A DNA stretch of 64,000 nucleotides from an uncultured Planctomycetota bacterium (lineage in GTDB: Bacteria > Planctomycetota > Phycisphaerae > UBA1845 > UTPLA1): NCBI GenBank assembly GCA_900696465.1, contig CAADGE010000027.1, positions 205,998 through 269,997 on the forward strand. Direction: 5' to 3'. The position numbers and the translations under genes were made by a program. The notes beneath the pieces are model-generated. The model saw only the letters and a list, made by a program, of their open reading frames with translations. It had not been told where the DNA came from and searched no databases. Below, in pieces: positions 19,351 to 27,719 of this stretch. The stretch's first letter is position 1. Every line of letters starts with the position of its first letter.

Positions 19351-20685
19351 TTAGACAAGCCACCACGCTATGGTCACGACAATAGCCATCAATAGAATCA
19401 CGCCGGCGCCGGTTACGGCGCGATCCTGCGCCTGCGCCTTGCGCACCGCATCGGCATACGGCGTGCGCGTGAAGGATACCAGAGTATACAGCGGCGTGTA
19501 GATACCGGGCAGCAGGCGGTGCAGCGTCCGCTCCAGCAGCTTTCGCGCGCGAAAGACCCGCGAGGCCGTCTTGTCGCGCATCTCGTAAAAATTCTTCACT
19601 GCCAGATCGGCGATGGCGTCGCAATTCGGCTTGCGGATTCTGTCATACTCACCGAACACACGCGACCAGTCCGGTGCATACTTCTCAATACACTCATCGA
19701 GCACGATGCAGTCTTCAAACGCGGCGTTCGCCCCCTGCCCGTAAAACGGCACCACCGCATGCGCCGCGTCACCGAGGATCACCACCTTGCCCTGATAATG
19801 CCACGGACTGCTGCGGATTGTCACCATCGAACCCACCGGGTTCTCGCGATAATCTTGGATAAGCGTCGGCATGAGCGGAACGGCATCGGGAAACTCTCGC
19901 TGGAAGAATTCCCTCACGTCGTTATCGCTCTTCATCGCCGCGAAACTCTCCGCCCCCTCGAACGGATAAAACAGCGTGCAGGTGAACGATCCGTCAGGGT
20001 TTGGCAGGGCGATCATCATGAACCGCCGCCGCGGCCAGATGTGCAGGGCGTTTTTTTCCATCTGGAACGCGCCGCTCGCGGCAGGGGGGATGGTCAGCTC
20101 CTTGTAGCCGTGGCGCAGATAGTCCTGTGAATAGTTGAATCGATCCAGCCGCTGCATCGCACGACGCACCGCCGAGAAGGCCCCGTCCACGCCGATGACG
20201 ATGTCGCCGGTCGCCTCGACACTTTCGTTCGTCTCCGCGTTGACCAGTCGCGCGGTGGGCCGCTCGAGATCGACCTCCGTGCAGCGATGATTGAAGTGCA
20301 CGCGGACGTTGGAGTACCTTTTCGCCGCGTCGAGCGTGACGCTGTTGAGCGACGCCCGGCCGATCGAGTTGATGTGCCGCGACGGGTCGATGTCGTACGG
20401 CTGATAGTGCAGTTCACCGCGCGGCCCGTGGATCATCCGACCCCGCATGGGGATGGCCGTCTTGAGCACCTCGTCGGCCAACCCGACTCGTTCCAGTGCC
20501 GCAAGCCCCCGCGTGCTGATGGCCAGATTGATCGAGCGCCCGCCGACGAAGTTTCCCGCCGCCGGATCGGGCCGCCGCTCGTAGAGATCGACCGCATAGC
20601 CGCGTTTGCCGAGATACGTCGCCAGGAGCGCTCCGGCCAGCCCGGAGCCGATGAGGACAAATCGTGGCGAATTCGCGTCAGCCAT
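19351..20685 (-). CDS. kmo: Kynurenine 3-monooxygenase
   Basis: The flavoprotein (444 residues from ATG 20685, MADANSPRFVLIGSGLAG) hydroxylates L-kynurenine to 3-hydroxykynurenine with NADPH and O2. The N-terminal Rossmann motif GSGLAG, GGRSINLAISTRGLAAL (~47-63) and the second FAD motif GDAAHAVVPFYGQGANAAFED (~308) match eukaryotic and Bacteroidetes KMOs. A C-terminal membrane helix (~425-442) follows, as in eukaryotic KMO. A longer frame starting at 20721 is possible, but the first 12 residues are unlike the family. Overlap of function and close spacing place it in the kynurenine operon. Confidence 0.94.
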   Translation of the reverse strand: MADANSPRFVLIGSGLAGALLATYLGKRGYAVDLYERRPDPAAGNFVGGRSINLAISTRGLAALERVGLADEVLKTAIPMRGRMIHGPRGELHYQPYDIDPSRHINSIGRASLNSVTLDAAKRYSNVRVHFNHRCTEVDLERPTARLVNAETNESVEATGDIVIGVDGAFSAVRRAMQRLDRFNYSQDYLRHGYKELTIPPAASGAFQMEKNALHIWPRRRFMMIALPNPDGSFTCTLFYPFEGAESFAAMKSDNDVREFFQREFPDAVPLMPTLIQDYRENPVGSMVTIRSSPWHYQGKVVILGDAAHAVVPFYGQGANAAFEDCIVLDECIEKYAPDWSRVFGEYDRIRKPNCDAIADLAVKNFYEMRDKTASRVFRARKLLERTLHRLLPGIYTPLYTLVSFTRTPYADAVRKAQAQDRAVTGAGVILLMAIVVTIAWWLV

Positions 20686-20799
20686 CGCCGACAATGTAAC
20701 GAATGCCGGTATTGCCGCCAACGGGCATGAGACCGATCAGAGCCACGAACGTGAGGGTCGGGGCTCTGCTCGGCGGGCGAGACTGAGTTCGGATTTGCA

Positions 20800-22098
20800 C
20801 TACCCGTGCTGCCCGAGAATCTGCGCGAAGCGCCAGACTTCGTGAAACGTGTTGTAGAGCGGCACCGGGGCCACGCGGATGACGTTCGGCTCGCGGAAGT
20901 CCACTTTGATTCCGGCCTGCTCCAGCTTGGCGAAGAGTTCCTTCGGATGCGTCTTTGCGAGTATCGAAAGCTGGCATCCGCGGGCCACCGTCTCGCGCGG
21001 CGTAATCACCTCGTACTTCTCCGACGGCATCTGATCGATCAGAAATTGCAGATACCCGGTCAACAGTTCCGACTTGGCCCGCAACGCCGGCATCCCTGCC
21101 TCGTCGAAGATCGCCAGCGACGCCCGCAACGGTGCCATTGAGAAAATCGGCGGGTTGCTCACCTGCCAGGCCTCGGCGCTGGCCACCGGCACAAAGTCCG
21201 GCTGCAAGTGCATCTGAAACCGTGTCGTAGGATCGTTCCCCCACCAACCCGCCAGCCGCGGCAACTTGGCGTTTTTCGCGTGTCGCTCGTGCACAAAGCA
21301 ACCACCGACCGCGCCGGGACCGCTGTTGAGATACTTGTAGCTGCACCACACTGCGAAATCGATGTTCCAGTCGTGCAAGGCGAGCGGCACGTTTCCCGCC
21401 GCGTGGGCCAGGTCCAGCCCGACGACGCAGCCCTCGCGCTGCGCCGCGGCGACGACCCGCGGTATGTCATACGCTTGCCCGGTATAAAAATTGACGCCTG
21501 CCAGCAGCACGAGTGAGATGATGTCTCCGTGGTCCTCCAAGATCGAAACGATATCGGATTCACGGATGGTATGTTCCCCCTCGCGCGGCCGCACGAAGAA
21601 CACCGCCTCGTTCGGATCGAAACGATGGAGCGAGGTCTGGCTCTTGGCCGCGTAGATGTCCGACGGAAACGTCGGCCAGTCCATGAGTATTTTGTATCGC
21701 ATCTTCGTCGGTCGATAGAAAGTCGCCAGCAACAGGTGCAGGTTCACCGTGAGCGAGTTCATCAGGACGACTTCGCCCGGCTGCGCCCCGACCAACCGCG
21801 CCGTCGTCTCGCGGAATTGCTCGTGATAGCTGTACCAGGGACTGCGCCCCTCGAAATGGGCATCGACGGCGAGCTTCGACCAGTCGTCAAGTTCCTGTTC
21901 GACCGCCTCACGCGCCGCCCTGGGCATCAATCCCAGCGAATTGCCGCAGAAATAAATGACCGGCTCGCCGTCCTTGCCGCAGGGAATGCAGAACCGCTCG
22001 CGATAGCCCCGCAGCGGGTCCTTCGCATCCATCTGCCGCGCGAAGGACTCCTCGGACGAGAACCCGGTCGGACCTGCTGCGTTGGATCGCGCTGCCAT
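20800..22098 (-). CDS. kynU: Kynureninase
   Basis: The PLP enzyme (432 residues from ATG 22098, MAARSNAAGPT) cleaves 3-hydroxykynurenine (or kynurenine) to 3-hydroxyanthranilate (or anthranilate) and alanine. Motifs are YFCGNSLGLMPRAA (~48-61), MNSLTVNLHLLLATFYRPT (~113), GLDLAHAAGN (~223) and the Schiff-base region WCSYKYLNSGPGAVGG (~250), with Lys in SYKYLN. It is the first gene of the operon, 114 bases upstream of kmo. A TTG codon at 22128 could extend the frame by ten residues, but the ATG fits better. It is divergent from the HIT gene across a ~200-base gap. Confidence 0.94.
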   Translation of the reverse strand: MAARSNAAGPTGFSSEESFARQMDAKDPLRGYRERFCIPCGKDGEPVIYFCGNSLGLMPRAAREAVEQELDDWSKLAVDAHFEGRSPWYSYHEQFRETTARLVGAQPGEVVLMNSLTVNLHLLLATFYRPTKMRYKILMDWPTFPSDIYAAKSQTSLHRFDPNEAVFFVRPREGEHTIRESDIVSILEDHGDIISLVLLAGVNFYTGQAYDIPRVVAAAQREGCVVGLDLAHAAGNVPLALHDWNIDFAVWCSYKYLNSGPGAVGGCFVHERHAKNAKLPRLAGWWGNDPTTRFQMHLQPDFVPVASAEAWQVSNPPIFSMAPLRASLAIFDEAGMPALRAKSELLTGYLQFLIDQMPSEKYEVITPRETVARGCQLSILAKTHPKELFAKLEQAGIKVDFREPNVIRVAPVPLYNTFHEVWRFAQILGQHG

Positions 22099-22295
22099 CG
22101 GTGGAGAGTTTATGCTGCAATGCCGCAAATGCCAAAATGGCGACGGAATGTCCGCCGGAACGACTCGTATGAATTATTGAGTGAGCAAAGCGGCAGTGTG
22201 ATCTGCGCAGCCCGCTTTGACCCATGCTGCTGACGGTGATATTCTTCGTTGTGAAGGATCGCAGTCATTGTGCGTCCTCGGTTTCGCAGGTACAC

Positions 22296-22814
22296 ATGCC
22301 CGAGTTTCCACATAATCTGTGGGCCCCATGGCGGATGGAGTACATCGAGTCGCTCTCCGGTGAGGGCGGTGGGTGCTTTCTCTGTCAGTACCGTGACACG
22401 CCGGAAAACGACGCGCGAAACCTCGTCGTCTGGCGAACGGCCGAGATGATGGCGGTGATGAACCGATTTCCGTACACGAACGGCCACCTGCTCCTCGCCC
22501 CGCTGGCCCATAAAGGCGAGCTGTCGGATTTTTCCGATGCCGAGCTGGCGACGCTCATGCGGCACACGCGCGATGCAAAGGCGTTATTGACCGATACGCT
22601 CGGAGCGCAGGGATTCAACATCGGCATCAATTTCGGCCGCTGCGCCGGGGCCGGTCTGCCGGATCATCTGCACGTGCATCTGGTGCCGCGATGGAACGGC
22701 GACACGAACTTCATGGCGGTTATCGGCGACGTGCGCGTGATTCCCGAATCGTTGGAGCGTACGTACGCCAAGCTGCGCGAAGCGGCGGTGCGGCTGGGGT
22801 TGCCGAAGGGGTGA
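22296..22814 (+). CDS. HIT-family nucleotide hydrolase/transferase
   Basis: The 172-residue histidine-triad protein starts at ATG 22296 (MPEFPHNLWAPWRMEYI). Visible features are the zinc-type CFLC pair near residue 29, FPYTNGHLLLAPLAHKGEL, GINFGRCAGAGLPDHLH and the HIT motif HLHVHLVPRWNGDTNFM, whose central His forms the nucleotidyl intermediate. The LWAPWRMEYI/CFLC start places it in the ATP-adenylyltransferase (AP4A phosphorylase)-like branch found in actinobacteria, chloroflexi and planctomycetes. The likely role is dinucleoside polyphosphate or AMP-conjugate turnover. It precedes dgt by 126 bases on the same strand. Confidence 0.88.
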   Translation: MPEFPHNLWAPWRMEYIESLSGEGGGCFLCQYRDTPENDARNLVVWRTAEMMAVMNRFPYTNGHLLLAPLAHKGELSDFSDAELATLMRHTRDAKALLTDTLGAQGFNIGINFGRCAGAGLPDHLHVHLVPRWNGDTNFMAVIGDVRVIPESLERTYAKLREAAVRLGLPKG

Positions 22815-22940
22815 AGTGCATGGCGGTGATGGTGTGGCCCACCGCGCGAGTAACGGCACCTGCTATTCGCCAGTGCCACACGCTCAGTTACGAACCAACC
22901 CGCATCGCTCGCCTCTTCGCGTGGCAAGAGTGCTTTTCAA

Positions 22941-24101
22941 ATGACGGAATCTGCATCAATTAAGCTCGCCCACTACGCGGTGACCGTCGACAACACCCGC
23001 GGACGCGCGCACCCCGAAGCGGACGTGATGGACGCCTGTCCTTTCGAGACGGATCGCCAGCGCCTCCTGAATTGCATGGCATTCCGTCGGCTCATGCACA
23101 AGACGCAGGTCTTTGTGACCGACTGCGGCGACCATTTCCGCACGAGGCTGACGCACACGCTCGAAGTCGTAGCCCAGGCCCAGCGACTGGCCCGGATGCT
23201 GCGGCTGAACGACCGGTTAGCAGGCGGAATCGCTCTGGCGCACGATCTGGGTCATGCCCCATTCGGCCACGCCGGCGAGATGGCCCTTGCGGAACTGATG
23301 CAGAACCACGGCGGGTTTGAGCACAACATGCAGTCCCTGCGTGTCGTCGATTATCTCGAACACCCATATCCGGCCTATCGCGGGCTGAACCTGCTCTTCG
23401 AACTACGTGAGTCGCTCGTCAAGCATCAGACCTGGTACGACAGGCCCAACGCCGCGCAGCACACGGAAGCCGGTGTGAAGCCGCTGTTCGATTCTGGCCC
23501 GTCCGCGCCCTTGGAGGGGCAAATCGCCAATCTGGCCGATGCAATTGCTTACACGCTGCACGACATCGAGGACGGCCTCGGCGAGGGCGCCCTGACAGAG
23601 GTCATACTGGCGGAGAGCAGGTTGTGGCAGGATGCGGCCGACGAGGTTCGCCGCCGACACCCGGGAGCGTCGCTGCACGCCATTCGACGCCCGATCCTGG
23701 ATCGGCTGGCCCGGCGGATCATCGAGGACGCGGTTGCGGAGAGCGAGCGGCGAATCGCAGCGGCGAGGGTCGGCAGCGTGGACGACGTTCGAGAAAGTCG
23801 AGAGGACTTGATCACGTTCTCCCCACCGTTCTGGCAGCAGATGGAAGAACTCGGCGGCGTCCTGTTTCGCGGACTTTATCAGAACCATCGGGTCGTACGG
23901 ATGGATTCCAAGGCCCGTCGACTGATCCGCGAGCTATTTGAGGCGTACGCGTCAGAGCCGCGTCTGATGCCGGAACGCTATGCATCGCGGGTCGAGGAGC
24001 AGGGGCTGGAGCGGGTCATCTGCGACTATATCGCCGGGATGACCGACCGTTTCTGTCAGGAGGAGCACCGCCGGCTCTATGCCCCGTTTTATTTCGGTTA
24101 A
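22941..24101 (+). CDS. dgt: dGTP triphosphohydrolase-like HD-domain protein
   Basis: The 386-residue HD-superfamily enzyme hydrolyses dNTPs (classically dGTP) to nucleoside and triphosphate. The start includes RGRAHPEADVMDACPFETDR (~20-39) and the R-x-x-H-T region FRTRLTHTLEV (~66). The metal-binding HD dyad lies in ALAHDLGHAPFGHAGE (~98), with DAIAYTLHDIEDGL (~201) as the distal Asp motif. Size and motifs fit the deoxyguanosinetriphosphatase-like type 2 (short) group. It may be coupled with the HIT protein in nucleotide housekeeping. Confidence 0.93.
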   Translation: MTESASIKLAHYAVTVDNTRGRAHPEADVMDACPFETDRQRLLNCMAFRRLMHKTQVFVTDCGDHFRTRLTHTLEVVAQAQRLARMLRLNDRLAGGIALAHDLGHAPFGHAGEMALAELMQNHGGFEHNMQSLRVVDYLEHPYPAYRGLNLLFELRESLVKHQTWYDRPNAAQHTEAGVKPLFDSGPSAPLEGQIANLADAIAYTLHDIEDGLGEGALTEVILAESRLWQDAADEVRRRHPGASLHAIRRPILDRLARRIIEDAVAESERRIAAARVGSVDDVRESREDLITFSPPFWQQMEELGGVLFRGLYQNHRVVRMDSKARRLIRELFEAYASEPRLMPERYASRVEEQGLERVICDYIAGMTDRFCQEEHRRLYAPFYFG

Positions 24102-24261
24102 TGCGGCGTGAACCGGGCAGAACCGGCGTGCGTCTGAGGGCCCGGCGAATCGGGTTTGACTTCAGGCCGGGGCATGTGGAAAATGCGGGTTTTCCGTGTC
24201 AAGGTTTTGCCTGCCGCGGCAGACATCGCGACAAGGTCGGTCAAACAAAGGGGTTTGCACC

Positions 24262-25344
24262 ATGTGGAGTCGTCGAGATTACTGGTCCATCGTACTGGGG
24301 GTGGGCTTGTTACTGAGTGCGGGAGCTTTTGCGTCTGCGAAGGATCGTCCGTACTTGTCCGCGGATGAGGCGGACGTCGAAAAGCTCCTGGAAGACCGCA
24401 TTCGCTTCGTACGCGATATGTACCAGCCATCGGGTTCGGACATGGCAAAGATTCAGGAGGCCCTTCGAGATCTGGTAAACACGCAGCAGCAGTATCAGCG
24501 CCAAGCGGCCCTGACACTTTCGCGGCTGGCGCTGGCCATCTCCATCGTTCATCATGACCCCAACCTGATTCACGAGCGGAAACTTCTTCGGATCAACAAG
24601 TTTCAGACGCAGTATCACAACATCCTCGCCCGGGCACCGCTGAGTCTGCTGCATACCGTGCGACTGGCCGAGGCCACTGTACCGGCCGAGCAGGCCAGTG
24701 CAGGTCGCGCGCGCATGACCGAGAAGCTCGCATTGAACGCCAAGGAGCTGGCTACGGTGTTCGATCTGGATCGTGTGGACGGCATCGTGCATGGGCCGAT
24801 CGAGCCCGGACCGCGTCCAGCGATTCAGCTACCTGATCGGCAGGCGCCGCAGCCGCTGGTGCTTTCACCACAGCCTGCCGAGCGCCCTGCGCCGCTCCAG
24901 CCGGCCACGCCATCGGTCCAGCCAAGCGCCGAGACTCCTGCCGAGCCGGCCAAGGCGCTTCCGCCGCCCCCTCCGCCGGCGCCGCGCGCCGTGTCACCGT
25001 CGCCTGGTGCTCCGGTGGCAACTGCTCCGCCGGTCTCTGCCTGGAAGGATCATCTGAACGTGGCCACGCAGAAGTACGGATTTAATCCTGCCCAGATGGA
25101 GGCCGCCCAGAGCGTAATCAACCAGTCGATCGGCTTCGCGATGAAGCATATCGAGCGGAACCAGTCCGCTATTGAACAGGCCAATGCCATGCCCGACTCG
25201 CCGGAGAAGACCGCGAAGCTCAAGGAGCTCAACGACCCGGTGGATCGCACGTATGATTCCATGGTCCGCCGCATCGATGCCCTGGCGTCGATCGAGCAGC
25301 GTAACCGCGCGGCCCAGAATGAATCTACCGCCGGCAGCAAATAG
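24262..25344 (+). CDS. Secreted protein with proline-rich linker, function unknown
   Basis: The 360-residue product from ATG 24262 (ribosome site AAGGGG) has a clear signal peptide, MWSRRDYWSIVLGVGLLLSA followed by GAFASA. An alpha-helical, Gln-rich N-terminal domain (~30-180) is joined by a long Pro/Ala-rich linker (~195-275, including a run of seven prolines) to a helical C-terminal domain (~280-345). This is consistent with an exported protein that spans or binds the cell wall. No known family was recognised. It lies 160 bases after dgt and 66 before tdh. Confidence 0.7.
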   Translation: MWSRRDYWSIVLGVGLLLSAGAFASAKDRPYLSADEADVEKLLEDRIRFVRDMYQPSGSDMAKIQEALRDLVNTQQQYQRQAALTLSRLALAISIVHHDPNLIHERKLLRINKFQTQYHNILARAPLSLLHTVRLAEATVPAEQASAGRARMTEKLALNAKELATVFDLDRVDGIVHGPIEPGPRPAIQLPDRQAPQPLVLSPQPAERPAPLQPATPSVQPSAETPAEPAKALPPPPPPAPRAVSPSPGAPVATAPPVSAWKDHLNVATQKYGFNPAQMEAAQSVINQSIGFAMKHIERNQSAIEQANAMPDSPEKTAKLKELNDPVDRTYDSMVRRIDALASIEQRNRAAQNESTAGSK

Positions 25345-25410
25345 CATCCGCGATCCGCAGCCGCGGTCGAGCATATCGCGAGCGGCGGTCCAACATCCGG
25401 AAAACAAGTC

Positions 25411-26448
25411 GTGAGCAGCAGTGGGATTAGAAGGCCGGCGATTCTGATCACTGGTGCCGGCGGTGAGGTGGGCTACGGCCTGATCGACCGGCTGTCGCGT
25501 TCCGCCGACCACGATCTGATCGCTCTCGATATCAAGGAACTACCCGCAGACGTTCGCGAGCGCTGCACGTCATCGATCGTTGGCGACATTCTTGATGCCA
25601 ATCTGCTGCAGCGTCTCGTCAGCCAGTACGAGATTCATACGATCTATCATCTGGCCGCGCTGCTGTCGACCCGCGCAGAATACACGCCCGACACGGCCCA
25701 CCGCGTCAATGTCGAGGGCACCCTGAACCTGCTTCAACTGGCCCATGAGCAAGCACGCTGGCACGGCAATGCGGTCAAGTTTCTCTTTCCCAGTTCGATC
25801 GCGGTGTACGGTTTGCCCGATGCGGCGACGAAACTCAAGGCCGGCGCCGTCCGCGAATCGCAGTGGAATTTTCCAACCACAATGTATGGCTGCAACAAGC
25901 TCTACTGCGAGCATCTGGGCCGATACTACACCTTTCACTATCGCCAGCTCGCTGCGGAGAAGACCCTTCGCGGGGTGGATTTCCGCTCGCTTCGCTTTCC
26001 GGGATTGATCAGCGCCGTGACCATGCCCACCGGCGGCACGAGCGACTACGCCGTGGAGATGATCCACTCGGCGGCTCGAAACGAGCCCTACGACTGCTTT
26101 GTACCCGCCGAGGCGAAGATCCCATTCATGGTCATGCCCGACGCGATTCGATCGCTGATTGCCCTCGCCGAAGTGCCTGTCGAACGGCTGACGCAGCGGG
26201 TGTATAACGTGACGGCATTTTCGCTGACGGCTGGTGAATTACAGCAACGCGTGGTGCAGGCGTTTCCGAAAGCAACGATAAGATTTCGGCCCGATGTAGC
26301 CCGGGCAAGGATCGTTGATTCATGGCCGGCCGACGTCGATGACACGCCGGCACGGAAGGACTGGAACTGGCAGCCGGAGTATCCGGTGGACAAGGCGTTT
26401 TCTGAGTACCTGATTCCCGGCATACTTCGGCATTACAACGGGTCGTGA
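25411..26448 (+). CDS. SDR-type L-threonine 3-dehydrogenase
   Basis: The 345-residue extended SDR has the NAD-binding GAGGEVGYGL (~16), HLAALLSTRAEYTPD (~80), SSIAVYGLP (~127) and the catalytic YGCNKLYCE (Y-x-x-x-K, ~153). The sequence fits the short-chain type of L-threonine 3-dehydrogenase, which yields 2-amino-3-oxobutyrate. The next gene is the matching CoA ligase (KBL), whose start overlaps the stop. The start codon is GTG 25411. Together the two genes convert threonine to glycine plus acetyl-CoA. Other epimerase functions are less likely given this pairing. Confidence 0.88.
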   Translation: MSSSGIRRPAILITGAGGEVGYGLIDRLSRSADHDLIALDIKELPADVRERCTSSIVGDILDANLLQRLVSQYEIHTIYHLAALLSTRAEYTPDTAHRVNVEGTLNLLQLAHEQARWHGNAVKFLFPSSIAVYGLPDAATKLKAGAVRESQWNFPTTMYGCNKLYCEHLGRYYTFHYRQLAAEKTLRGVDFRSLRFPGLISAVTMPTGGTSDYAVEMIHSAARNEPYDCFVPAEAKIPFMVMPDAIRSLIALAEVPVERLTQRVYNVTAFSLTAGELQQRVVQAFPKATIRFRPDVARARIVDSWPADVDDTPARKDWNWQPEYPVDKAFSEYLIPGILRHYNGS

Positions 26449-27677
26449 TGCATGAGCGGTCGACCACGATCGCCTGGATGGAAATGGTAATGGCTACCTT
26501 CTGGCATGCGGTCGATAAGGACCTGGAGGCACTGCGAGCGGCCGGGCAGTACAAGCATCTCAAGACGCTGCGGCAGCCGATGGGCGCCGAGAGTGAGATC
26601 GAAGGGGTCGGCAAGGTCGTCGTACTCTGCTCGAACGACTATCTCGGTCTAGCGAATCATCCTGAAGTCGTCTCCGCGGCCATCGATGCGCAGAAGCGCT
26701 GGGGCGCCGGCACGGGATCAGTGAGATTCATCTGCGGTACATTTGATTACCACCACGCCATCGAACGACAGATCGCCGAACTCTCCGGCACCGAGGCGGC
26801 GACGAGTTACGTCTCCTGCTGGAACGCGAACGAAGCGGTCATCGCCACGCTGATGACCATTGGCGGCGACGGCGTAACGGCGATCAGCGACGAGCTGAAT
26901 CACGCTTCGATCATCGACGCGATCCGACTAGGCCGGCAGATCAACAAGGCCTCGAAGTCGGCGGTCTACAAGCACTCCAACATGGAGGATCTGGAGGCGA
27001 AGCTCAAGGATTCCGCCGCCGCTCCCTGTCGCATCGTCATTACCGACGGCGTCTTCTCGATGGAAGGCGACATCGCCAAGCTCGATCGCATCCACGCCCT
27101 TTGTCTCGCGTACGGGGCGATGCTTATTGTTGATGATTCACACGGAGTGGGTGTCTGTGGTCCTACCGGCAAGGGGGTCGCAGAGCACTACGGCCTGTTC
27201 GGCAGGATCGACTGCATGACCGGCACGCTGGGCAAGGCCCTCGGCGGCGCGGCCGGGGGCTACGTCGCCTCACGGGCCAATCTGATCGACCTCATGGTGC
27301 AGAAATCTCGACCGCAGATTTTCTCAAATGCCCTGCCGCCGGGTACGGCCGGGGCGGCCTCGAAGGCGATCGAAATCCTGATGCGCGACACCACGCGCGT
27401 CGAAAAGCTCCGCACCAACGTTCGCTACATGCGCGAGGGTCTCAAGAAGCTCGGCTTCGAAGCGGTCGAAGGTCCCAGCGCGATTACGCCGATCATCCTC
27501 GGGCAGACCTCGAAGGCCATCGCCGCCAGCAAGCGGCTTCTGGAATTGGGTGTGTTCGTCATCGGATTCGGGTACCCGGTCGTTCCGGAGGGCGTTGCCC
27601 GGCTTCGTGTTCAGATTTCCGCAGCGCATGAGCGTGAACATCTTGATCGCGCGCTCGATGCGTTTAAGAAGTTGTAA
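26448..27677 (+). CDS. kbl: 2-amino-3-ketobutyrate CoA ligase (glycine C-acetyltransferase)
   Basis: This is an alpha-oxoamine synthase-family PLP enzyme. It carries CSNDYLGLANHPEV (~62), GSVRFICGTFDYHH (~92), DDSHGVGVCGPTGKG (~227) and the Schiff-base TGTLGKALGGAAGGYV (~258). It converts 2-amino-3-oxobutyrate and CoA to glycine and acetyl-CoA, following the threonine dehydrogenase. The ATG at 26448 overlaps the tdh stop (TGATG); internal ATGs at 26478-26490 are alternatives and would remove a 10-15-residue leader. The length (409 or a little less) fits KBL (~397). Confidence 0.93.
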   Translation: MHERSTTIAWMEMVMATFWHAVDKDLEALRAAGQYKHLKTLRQPMGAESEIEGVGKVVVLCSNDYLGLANHPEVVSAAIDAQKRWGAGTGSVRFICGTFDYHHAIERQIAELSGTEAATSYVSCWNANEAVIATLMTIGGDGVTAISDELNHASIIDAIRLGRQINKASKSAVYKHSNMEDLEAKLKDSAAAPCRIVITDGVFSMEGDIAKLDRIHALCLAYGAMLIVDDSHGVGVCGPTGKGVAEHYGLFGRIDCMTGTLGKALGGAAGGYVASRANLIDLMVQKSRPQIFSNALPPGTAGAASKAIEILMRDTTRVEKLRTNVRYMREGLKKLGFEAVEGPSAITPIILGQTSKAIAASKRLLELGVFVIGFGYPVVPEGVARLRVQISAAHEREHLDRALDAFKKL

Positions 27678-27719
27678 GCGCGGAAGGTGTGTTCCCCGGT
27701 CCGCGGTTGAGTTGCCATT

